This document shows, one piece after another, positions 57,378 to 64,000 of a stretch of DNA of 64,000 bases. The stretch spans positions 496,001-560,000 of the forward strand of contig NZ_CP032098.1 of the NCBI RefSeq assembly GCF_003544935.1. Direction: 5' to 3'. Both the position numbers and the translations under genes were made by a program. The DNA is from Malaciobacter molluscorum LMG 25693. GTDB lineage: Bacteria; Campylobacterota; Campylobacteria; Campylobacterales; Arcobacteraceae. Under the pieces are notes generated by a model that worked only from the letters and a program-made list of their open reading frames with translations, was not told where the DNA came from and made no database searches. The first letter of the stretch is position 1, and each line of letters starts with the position of its first letter.

Positions 57378-57884
57378 TTATTTGTCAAGGGTTTTTTCAA
57401 AAAATAATAAAAATTTTTTAAAACTAGTTTTAGCAGCTTGTATTTGTACAGATTTTCTATCTCCATTGAAGTGATAAATCTCTATGTGATTTCCATGAAC
57501 CTTGGAACCAATTCCTATTACAACTGTACCTACAGGCTTATTTTTTGTAGCTCCAGTTGGTCCTGCAATACCACTTGTTGCAATTGAAAAATCTGCATTA
57601 AATTTATTTATAGAGCCATTTAGCATATCATTTACGACCTCAATACTAACTGCACCAAAGTTATCTAAATTATCATTTTTTACATTTAATTCTTGCATTT
57701 TTATTTCATTTGAATAAGAGACTATTGCTCCATTAAATATATCTGAGGATCCTGATAATTCCGTTATCATAGAAGCAATTAATCCACCAGTACAACTTTC
57801 TGCACTTGTAATTGTTTTATTATGTTCTCTTAATAGATCTTGAAGTTTTTGCATTTTTATTTTATCAAATATATCATCATACAT
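57378..57884 (-). CDS. CinA C-terminal family nicotinamide-nucleotide amidase
   Basis: A 168-residue stand-alone CinA C-terminal domain (PncC type), which deamidates NMN to nicotinic acid mononucleotide in pyridine-nucleotide recycling. TSAESCTGGLIASMIT (about 26-41), GAIVSYSNEIK and SGIAGPTGATKNKPVGTV are the family's conserved blocks and hold the catalytic Ser/Tyr/Lys residues. It lies directly upstream of the tRNA array and may be cotranscribed with it, since no terminator is evident between. Confidence 0.9.
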   Translation of the reverse strand: MYDDIFDKIKMQKLQDLLREHNKTITSAESCTGGLIASMITELSGSSDIFNGAIVSYSNEIKMQELNVKNDNLDNFGAVSIEVVNDMLNGSINKFNADFSIATSGIAGPTGATKNKPVGTVVIGIGSKVHGNHIEIYHFNGDRKSVQIQAAKTSFKKFLLFFEKTLDK

Positions 57885-57999
57885 AATTTTATCCTTGATT
57901 TTAAATTATATACTATTATATTATATATGAAATGAAAGTATATATAAAGAGGGATATATATAGTATGAAAAAATCATACTATATATTATAAGAAGTAGT

Positions 58000-59346
58000 T
58001 TATTCTTTGTCTGTTAGGTCTTCTAAAAATTGTTTTTCATCAAATTCCAAGTTCAAGTATTCTGAAATAGTTTTAACATCTCTTTGAGCATTACCTAAGC
58101 ATGAAGTAGCACCTGGACTTGGAGTCATATTGAATATTATTCCTTCACCAGTATTTATAGAAGCTTCACCAAGCATTAGTTTTTGTTCTTTTTTATTTAG
58201 AACTTGAGGTCTAACACCTCCAAATCCTTTTGCATATTCTATATCTTCTTCTTTTAAAGAAGGAACAATTTTTCTAGCATCTTTTACAAATAGTTTTTTA
58301 TTTAAAACTGGTACTTCAAATAAAAAGTTTTTAAATACGTAGTTTCTAATTTCGCTATCTTTTAATAAATCCCAGAATATTTTAATAATATTTCCATCTA
58401 AATTTAGTGTTTTTAAGAAATCTAAATATGTACCTGGTTTGTATCTTTCTAATTTTGGAAGCATAAGTGCAGTTGGTCCAAATCTTGTTTTTCCATCAGC
58501 TAAGATATCAGGGTCTCCATGAAGTGCGGCAAATGGTAATTTGTCATTTTGAACCATATATACTTTACCATTTAAGAACTCACCACCAGTAATATAGAAA
58601 CTTCCTGCCATAGGAAGACAACCCATATGTTTACCATGTCCCATTTTGTGAGCTAAGTATAAAGAGTGTGCACCAGCATCAACAACAACAAAATCAGCTG
58701 TAAATACTGTACCAGAAGTAGTAGTTAATTTATATTTATCTCCTACTTTTTCTATCTCATCAACTTGTGAGTTAAAGAAAATGTCTGTAACAACATCATC
58801 ACATGCTTGTGCAGCTTTTGCTAGTTCTTTAGTCATTTGTCCATATTCAACAGTTGTATATTGATCTTTTGCACCCATAGCTAAAATAGGTTCAGGTCTT
58901 TCACTTCCATCTTCCAAATATACTAATTTTGGTTCTAACTCTTTTAGTTTTTCTTTATCCCACAATTCTAAATAAGGGAAAACTGTTTTAAACTCTTCAT
59001 ATCTATTTCTAATAAACTCAACTTCTTTTTCACCCACCCCAAGTGCCATTTTCTGGTGTTTGAACATAACTTTGTCTTGCAAGTCGTATTGTAAACAAAA
59101 TTTTTCAACCATTTTTGCAGTTCGTTTTGTGATTTTTGCTTTTTCTAAAGTATAGTTAGTCTCAATATCTCCTACATGGATAGTTTGAGAGTTACTTGTA
59201 CCTTTTGTATTTAAAGTAGCTAAGTCTTCATATTTTTCTAACATACAAAGGCTTTTAACATTTGTATATTTAGCTAGCTCGTAGAATAGAGCTGCGCCAG
59301 AGATCCCTCCACCGACAATAACTACTTCATAATGTTTTTCATTCAT
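58000..59346 (-). CDS. mqo: Malate:quinone oxidoreductase
   Basis: FAD-dependent peripheral membrane enzyme that oxidises malate to oxaloacetate and passes electrons to quinone. 448 residues from the chosen start. The FAD-binding motif VVIVGGGISGAALFYEL lies at the N-terminus, the substrate region in KGTSNSQTIHVGDIETNY, and the C-terminal FAD contact in MTPSPGATSCLGNAQRD. The frame is open 55 codons further upstream, but those residues look like translated promoter DNA. The ATG at 59346 has GGGGA 9 bases upstream and puts the Rossmann motif at the usual distance. Several TGTAC sites lie upstream. Confidence 0.93.
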   Translation of the reverse strand: MNEKHYEVVIVGGGISGAALFYELAKYTNVKSLCMLEKYEDLATLNTKGTSNSQTIHVGDIETNYTLEKAKITKRTAKMVEKFCLQYDLQDKVMFKHQKMALGVGEKEVEFIRNRYEEFKTVFPYLELWDKEKLKELEPKLVYLEDGSERPEPILAMGAKDQYTTVEYGQMTKELAKAAQACDDVVTDIFFNSQVDEIEKVGDKYKLTTTSGTVFTADFVVVDAGAHSLYLAHKMGHGKHMGCLPMAGSFYITGGEFLNGKVYMVQNDKLPFAALHGDPDILADGKTRFGPTALMLPKLERYKPGTYLDFLKTLNLDGNIIKIFWDLLKDSEIRNYVFKNFLFEVPVLNKKLFVKDARKIVPSLKEEDIEYAKGFGGVRPQVLNKKEQKLMLGEASINTGEGIIFNMTPSPGATSCLGNAQRDVKTISEYLNLEFDEKQFLEDLTDKE

Positions 59347-59429
59347 ATTAATAATCCCCATAGTTTTTGTAAAAAATCTAAACGATATTATCATAAATAA
59401 GTTATTTTCTAAATAAAAATAAAAAAAAC

Positions 59430-59510
59430 TGTACATTATTAAGTATTTATATCCATTTTTGTAACAATATAGCCCACTGTACTCTATGTATAATGTACAA
59501 TAATTGTACA
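59430..59510. promoter_or_regulatory. Cluster of TGTAC sites upstream of mqo
   Basis: TGTAC occurs at 59430, 59478, 59494 and 59505. The last two form the palindrome TGTACA-ATAAT-TGTACA (59494-59510). All lie 84-165 bases before the mqo start. Clustering of a GC-containing word in this A+T-rich gap suggests a regulator site. Confidence 0.5.
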
Positions 59511-59702
59511 ATTATGTGACAAAATGGTTACTAATATGGTAAGTTTTATTTTAACTTAAAATAAAAATTAGAATAAAAATTTAAACTATAAAAACATTAA
59601 TGTAAAAAATGATTAAATCTAAATTTACTAAAACTTAGATATAATCTATGATTTTAATAAATATACATAAATAAAATACTAAAAATCGAAGGTAGTACGG
59701 AT

Positions 59703-62429
59703 ATGGATTATAAAGACAGTTTATTACTTCCAAATACTAAATTTCCAATGAGAGGAAATTTACCGCAAAATGAGCCTAAGAGATATAAATCTTGGGAAGA
59801 AAAAAAAGTTTACGACAGAATGAAAAAAAATAGAGAAGGTAAACCTAGTTTTACACTTCATGATGGACCTCCATATGCAAATGGACATATTCATATAGGT
59901 CATGCATTAAATAAAATTTTAAAAGATATTATTGTTAAATATCACTATTTTAATGGAAAATCTGTTAGATATGTTCCAGGGTGGGACTGTCATGGTTTAC
60001 CAATTGAGCAAAAAGTTGAAGAAAAAATTGGTAGTTCAAAGAAAAAAGAACTTCCAAAGTCAAAAATTAGACAATTATGTAGAGAACATGCAGCAAGATT
60101 TATTGATATTCAAAGAGAAGAGTTTAAACAACTTGGTGTTATAGGTGATTGGGATAATCCTTATATGACTATGGATTTTCAATTTGAAGCGAATATTTAT
60201 AGAGAATTATGTGCGATTGCACAAAAGGGTTTATTAGTTCAAAGAAGTAAACCTGTATATTGGTCTTGGGCTGCACAAACTGCACTAGCTGAAGCAGAAG
60301 TTGAATATGAAGATAAAACTTCTCCTTCAATTTTTGTAGCATTTAAACATCAAGATTTAGATGCAAGTTTAATTATTTGGACAACAACACCTTGGACTCT
60401 TCCTGCAAATACAGCAATTTCGTTAAATGGTGAAGAAGAGTATGTTATTACAACAGATAAATTTATTGTTGCAAAAAAACTTTATAATTCATTAGTTGAG
60501 CAAGAAGTAATCAAAGGTAAAATAGAAAAAACAATTATGGCTACAGAATTAGAAAATACAGTTGCTATAAATCCACTAAATGGTAGAACATCTAAAATAA
60601 TATTAGGTGATCATGTTGAAATGGAATCTGGTACAGGTTGTGTTCATACAGCAGGTGGACATGGTGAAGATGACTACAAAGTTAGTTTAAGATATGGACT
60701 TGATGTTATTATGCCAGTTGATGATTATGGTAAATATGATGAGACAATTGTTAGAGAAAAATTATTTAAAGATACAGATAAATATTTAGGTGTACATGTA
60801 TTTAAAGCAAATGAGTTAATTTTAGAAGATTTAGGTGATGCATTATTAAAATATACAGATATTAGACACTCTTATCCTCATTGTTGGAGAACTCATAAAC
60901 CAATTATTTTTAGAGCTACTAAACAATGGTTTATTTCAATTGATGATAATTATGGTGAAAAAAATAATACATTAAGACAAAATGCACTTGAAGTTGTAGA
61001 AAATATTAAATTTTATCCAGAATGGGGAAGAAATAGATTAAAATCAATGTTAGAAGGAAGACCTGACTGGTGTATCTCAAGACAAAGAGATTGGGGTGTT
61101 CCAATTGCATTTTTTAGAAATAAAAAGACTGATGAAATCATTTTTGATGAAAAAGTTCTTAATTATGTTGCAATGATTTTTGAACAAAAAGGTTGTGATG
61201 CATGGTACGATTTATCTATTGAAGAATTATTATATCCAGGAAGTGGTTTAAATCCAGAAGATTTAGAAAAAACAATGGATATTTTAGATGTGTGGTTTGA
61301 TTCAGGTTCTACTCAAAATGCAGTATTAAGAAGTAGAAATTATGATGCTGGAACATTCCCTGCTGATATGTATTTAGAAGGAAGTGACCAACATAGAGGT
61401 TGGTTCCAATCTTCTTTATTAACAACTTTAGCATCAAATGAAATTGCACCTTATAAAGCTTTAGTAACTCATGGTTTTACTATGGATGAAAAAGGTGAAA
61501 AAATGTCTAAGTCTAAAGGAAATGTAATAGATCCTGCAAAAATTATGAAACAATATGGTTCTGAAATACTTAGACTTTGGGTAGCAATGAGTGATTATCA
61601 AAATGATCAAAAAATTTCAGAAAATATTTTAAAACAAAATGCAGAACTTTATAGAAAAATCAGAAATACATCAAGATTTTTACTTGCAAATATTGATGAT
61701 TTAGATGAGGTTGTATCTATAGATAAAATGGGAATTTTAGATAAATGGATTTTATCAAAAGCTAAAAAAGTATTTACAGAAATAGAAGAATCTTTTGAAA
61801 TTTATGAATTTTCTAAAGGATTAAATAAATTAAATAACTTCTTAGTTGTTGATTTATCAGGTATATATTTAGATGTTTGTAAAGATAGATTATATTGTGA
61901 TGATAAAAATGATATTCATAGAAGAAGTTCTCAAAGTGCAATGGCACTTATTGCTAAAAAATTAATATCAACTCTAGCTTGTATTTTAACATATACGATG
62001 GATGAGTTATTAGAATATGCTCCTTCATTTATGAAAGATAATTTAGAAGATATTTTTGATATTGAAAATGAAAAATTAGTTGAAGTTGAAACTAATCTTA
62101 ATGAAGAAATTGTATTAAAAGCTAAAGAGAAGTTTTCTGAAGTGATTGATACACTTAAAAAAGATAAAGTAATAAAATCAACTTTAGAATTAGGTATTTC
62201 AACAAATTGTGAAGATATTTTATCTTTACCTCAAGTTGAATCAGAAGATTTATTTTTAGTTAGTAGTGTAAGAAAAGATTATGAAGGTGAAGTTTTAGTA
62301 ACTTTTGAAATTGATTCGATTAAATTTGATGTATTTAAAATACAAGAGCATAAATGTCCTAGATGTTGGAAATTTAAATCACAAGCAGAAGATGAATTAT
62401 GCCAAAGATGTGAAAGTGTGATAGGATAA
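59703..62429 (+). CDS. ileS: Isoleucyl-tRNA synthetase
   Basis: Class I synthetase of 908 residues, a normal bacterial length. The HIGH motif is in PPYANGHIHIGHALNK (about 59-70), the editing domain in IIWTTTPWTLPANTA, and the KMSKS loop in GEKMSKSKGNVIDP. The C-terminal zinc site has two CxxC pairs, KCPRCWKF and LCQRCESV. No T-box-like leader was recognised in the 190 bases upstream, as expected outside Gram-positives. It is followed by three short genes and murE on the same strand, almost without gaps. Confidence 0.97.
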   Translation: MDYKDSLLLPNTKFPMRGNLPQNEPKRYKSWEEKKVYDRMKKNREGKPSFTLHDGPPYANGHIHIGHALNKILKDIIVKYHYFNGKSVRYVPGWDCHGLPIEQKVEEKIGSSKKKELPKSKIRQLCREHAARFIDIQREEFKQLGVIGDWDNPYMTMDFQFEANIYRELCAIAQKGLLVQRSKPVYWSWAAQTALAEAEVEYEDKTSPSIFVAFKHQDLDASLIIWTTTPWTLPANTAISLNGEEEYVITTDKFIVAKKLYNSLVEQEVIKGKIEKTIMATELENTVAINPLNGRTSKIILGDHVEMESGTGCVHTAGGHGEDDYKVSLRYGLDVIMPVDDYGKYDETIVREKLFKDTDKYLGVHVFKANELILEDLGDALLKYTDIRHSYPHCWRTHKPIIFRATKQWFISIDDNYGEKNNTLRQNALEVVENIKFYPEWGRNRLKSMLEGRPDWCISRQRDWGVPIAFFRNKKTDEIIFDEKVLNYVAMIFEQKGCDAWYDLSIEELLYPGSGLNPEDLEKTMDILDVWFDSGSTQNAVLRSRNYDAGTFPADMYLEGSDQHRGWFQSSLLTTLASNEIAPYKALVTHGFTMDEKGEKMSKSKGNVIDPAKIMKQYGSEILRLWVAMSDYQNDQKISENILKQNAELYRKIRNTSRFLLANIDDLDEVVSIDKMGILDKWILSKAKKVFTEIEESFEIYEFSKGLNKLNNFLVVDLSGIYLDVCKDRLYCDDKNDIHRRSSQSAMALIAKKLISTLACILTYTMDELLEYAPSFMKDNLEDIFDIENEKLVEVETNLNEEIVLKAKEKFSEVIDTLKKDKVIKSTLELGISTNCEDILSLPQVESEDLFLVSSVRKDYEGEVLVTFEIDSIKFDVFKIQEHKCPRCWKFKSQAEDELCQRCESVIG

Positions 62430-62430
62430 G

Positions 62431-62538
62431 ATGTTTTCAGAACCAGTTAGTCTATCTTTCGTATTAAAAACAATAGCAGTAGTATTAATTTTAACTGCTA
62501 TTGGTATATATTATGTAAATAAAAAAAGAGGTAATTAA
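62431..62538 (+). CDS. Small single-helix membrane protein (35 aa)
   Basis: A 35-codon ORF starting 1 base after the ileS stop and ending 2 bases before the NifU-like gene. It begins MFSEPVSLSF and has one hydrophobic helix (about 12-28, TIAVVLILTAIGIYYV) and the tail NKKRGN, an inside-basic single-pass pattern. AGGA precedes the ATG. Perfect packing within the operon supports a real gene. No family recognised. Confidence 0.6.
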   Translation: MFSEPVSLSFVLKTIAVVLILTAIGIYYVNKKRGN

Positions 62539-62540
62539 TT

Positions 62541-62819
62541 ATGATGCCATTTTCAGATGAAGATTTAAAACTTCCTGTAAGTTCTATAATAGAAAGTAAA
62601 ATTGCGCCTATGTTAGCACAAGATGGTGGAGCTATTTCATTATTATCAATAAAAAATGGAAAAATATATGTACAATTACAAGGTGCATGTGTAGGATGTA
62701 GTTCAAGTGGAAGCACTTTGAAATATGTAGTGGAAAAAGAGTTACAAGCTTCAATTCACCCAGATTTAGTTATTGTAAATGTGCCACAAGGTATGGAAAA
62801 TAAACTAGAGGAACTTTAA
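62541..62819 (+). CDS. NifU-like iron-sulfur scaffold domain protein
   Basis: A 92-residue protein equal to the C-terminal NifU domain. APMLAQDGGAISLL and QLQGACVGCSSSGSTLK are conserved, with the cluster-binding CVGC pair. It probably carries or delivers Fe-S clusters. Two ATG codons are adjacent; either may start translation. The stop overlaps the start of the next gene by 1 base. The order NifU-like, hypothetical, murE is the same as in Campylobacter. Confidence 0.92.
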   Translation: MMPFSDEDLKLPVSSIIESKIAPMLAQDGGAISLLSIKNGKIYVQLQGACVGCSSSGSTLKYVVEKELQASIHPDLVIVNVPQGMENKLEEL

Positions 62820-63412
62820 TGATAAATGAAAGAAGATTATTGAATGAAGCAAATTCATATTTTTTAAATAAAGAGTATGACAAAGCACTATTTATTTATT
62901 CTCAACTTTCTTCTTTATTCCCTAAAAAAGAAGAGTATAAAGTATATTCTCTTTTTTGTGATATTGCAACAGAAGATGAACAAAAAGCATTATCACTATA
63001 TGATTATTTTTGTGTTGCTGTAGAAGAAGATAAAGATGCAGCAATTTCTTATGTAGAGCAAGCAATAAATGCTTATGATGGTGATATAGATAATATGATG
63101 AATCTATTATATGATATTACAGAAACAAGTGTAGAAACATTAGATGCAATTAAATATGAAGATTTTATACAATTAGTAGAATCAAGAGGATCTTTTAGAG
63201 TTGCTTTTGAGGATATTATGTTTTCTACAAAAGTAGCTATTGAAACAAAAGAAGATTTTTTTGATTTTGTTTCTAAATTAATTGATAATGGATTTAATAC
63301 TACTGCATATAGCTATTTAGATGGTTTTAATGAGTACTTTAGTTATGATAAAAAATTAGAAGAGCTATATAAAAAATTAGAAGAGAAAAACATTGTTAAT
63401 AACCATAAATAA
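62819..63412 (+). CDS. Conserved hypothetical protein, TPR-like
   Basis: A 197-residue acidic, mostly helical, cytoplasmic protein. The N-terminal part (about 1-75) resembles tetratricopeptide helices (LLNEANSYFLNKEYDKALFI). No catalytic motif is seen. Its position between the NifU-like gene and murE is shared with other Campylobacterota, which suggests a conserved but undefined role. Its last 20 bases overlap the murE start. Confidence 0.8.
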   Translation: MINERRLLNEANSYFLNKEYDKALFIYSQLSSLFPKKEEYKVYSLFCDIATEDEQKALSLYDYFCVAVEEDKDAAISYVEQAINAYDGDIDNMMNLLYDITETSVETLDAIKYEDFIQLVESRGSFRVAFEDIMFSTKVAIETKEDFFDFVSKLIDNGFNTTAYSYLDGFNEYFSYDKKLEELYKKLEEKNIVNNHK

Positions 63413-64000
63413 TAAAAAATTTACAGATAATTCAAAAGAAGCAAATAATGAAGTTGCTTTTGTCTATTCAGCTCAAAATGAAAAATTTTGTGATGATGCA
63501 AAAAATAATGGATGTAATGAATTAATTGCTTCTGAAAACTTAAAAGACTATGTTGATTTTTCAAAAATTAAAGTAATTGGAATTACAGGTACAAATGGAA
63601 AAACTACAACAGCAGCTGCTATTTATTCTATTTTATTAGATTTAGGATATAAAGTTGCACTTCAAGGAACAAGAGGTTTTTTTATAAATGATAAAAAAAT
63701 AGAAGATTATACATTGACTACACCTGTACAACTGGCCAACTTTGAACATATACAAAAAGCAATAGATAATCAATGTGATTTTTTTGTAACTGAAGTTAGT
63801 TCACATGCAATTCAACAAAAAAGAATTGAAGGAATTGATTTTGAGTTAAAAGTACATACAAATATTACAAGAGATCATTTAGATTATCATAAAACAATTC
63901 AAGAATATATAAATGTTAAAAATTCATTTTTTAATGATGAAACAAAAAAATTAATTAATAGAGATGATAAAATTGTAAAATTTAATACAAAAAATGCATA
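63393..64000 (+). CDS. murE: UDP-MurNAc-tripeptide ligase MurE (3' partial)
   Basis: Adds the third residue, expected to be meso-diaminopimelate, to UDP-MurNAc-dipeptide in peptidoglycan synthesis. The frame runs off the window after 202 codons. The start is TTG at 63393: a stop at 63378 lies just upstream in this frame and no ATG comes before the conserved region. It begins with LITINNKKFTDNS. The ATP-binding loop is GITGTNGKTTTAA near 64-76, and substrate-binding segments TTPVQLANF and VTEVSSHAIQQKRI follow, then TNITRDHLDYH. It overlaps the previous gene by 20 bases. Confidence 0.9.
   Translation, partial: MLITINNKKFTDNSKEANNEVAFVYSAQNEKFCDDAKNNGCNELIASENLKDYVDFSKIKVIGITGTNGKTTTAAAIYSILLDLGYKVALQGTRGFFINDKKIEDYTLTTPVQLANFEHIQKAIDNQCDFFVTEVSSHAIQQKRIEGIDFELKVHTNITRDHLDYHKTIQEYINVKNSFFNDETKKLINRDDKIVKFNTKNA

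Noticed and set aside
56452-57466. Overlapping minus-strand ORFs with the repeated protein MVRMPACHAGGREFESRQPR
   Set aside because: They are translations of the tRNA array; the repeats are tRNA-Asp, Val, Glu and Lys sequences, not genes.
59347-59511. 55-residue N-terminal extension of Mqo
   Set aside because: It is Tyr/Phe-rich, covers the TGTAC promoter sites and lies before the FAD motif that normally starts the protein.
62498-62716. 72-residue minus-strand ORF across the NifU-like gene
   Set aside because: Antisense to a conserved Fe-S scaffold gene and without start signals.

Overview
The window comes from an A+T-rich member of the Campylobacterota, most probably an Arcobacter-like genus. 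The evidence is the protein families and the gene order. ftsH is followed by a phosphatidylserine-decarboxylase-like gene. aroQ, an aminodeoxyfutalosine deaminase and sppA sit together, as do NifU-like, a hypothetical gene and murE. Sensor kinases carry the HQWRQPLN phosphoacceptor motif, and a MutS7-type MutS with a C-terminal HNH domain is present. Leucine is normally TTA, and most genes sit in tight operons with short overlaps. No CRISPR array, prophage or insertion sequence was seen.

Layout. 0-2.6 kb: the 3' part of ftsH and a decarboxylase-like membrane gene. 2.6-9 kb: a signalling operon with an HD-GYP response regulator, a second response regulator and two related histidine kinases. 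9-11.8 kb: dps and katG (oxidative stress), with Fur/PerR-like palindromes. 11.8-13.7 kb: leuA preceded by an unannotated leader peptide with a run of four Leu codons. 13.7-21.7 kb: a tight operon of a voltage-gated-type K+ channel, a TrkA-like RCK protein, a duplicated DUF1538 membrane protein fused to a P-II-like domain, a thioredoxin-like protein, a haem-binding-domain protein and MutS7-HNH. 21.7-26 kb (minus): comF, hisH, a sugar-epimerase-like gene, hisA, a 51-residue membrane protein and an MFS transporter. 26-30.4 kb: an iron-regulated-looking outer-membrane region with a plugless beta-barrel, a YceI protein and a frameshifted TonB-dependent receptor.

30.4-38.8 kb (minus): lepA, an OmpA-like protein, prs, two divergent mnmA genes, folK and an M24 peptidase. 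A probable small RNA lies in the prs-mnmA gap on the plus strand, and a decayed folK fragment lies between the two mnmA genes. 38.8-41.4 kb: aroQ, mqnX, sppA. 41.4-56.2 kb (minus): a large acetate-metabolism block with two acetate kinases around pta, two sodium:solute symporters each with a small membrane partner, two CBS/DUF294 nucleotidyltransferase-like proteins, a DnaQ-like exonuclease and a two-component system. 56.3-57.3 kb: a threefold tandem repeat of a Lys-Glu-Val-Asp tRNA cluster. 57.4-64 kb: a CinA-type amidase, mqo, ileS, a 35-residue membrane protein, a NifU-like protein, a TPR-like hypothetical protein and the start of murE.

The strongest candidates for undescribed biology are the leucine leader peptide, the structured small RNA whose terminator loop is an anti-Shine-Dalgarno-like C-rich sequence, the K+ channel/DUF1538-PII/thioredoxin/haem operon, and the mnmA2 insertion beside duplicated folK sequence. 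All functions are read from sequence alone; no database search was run.
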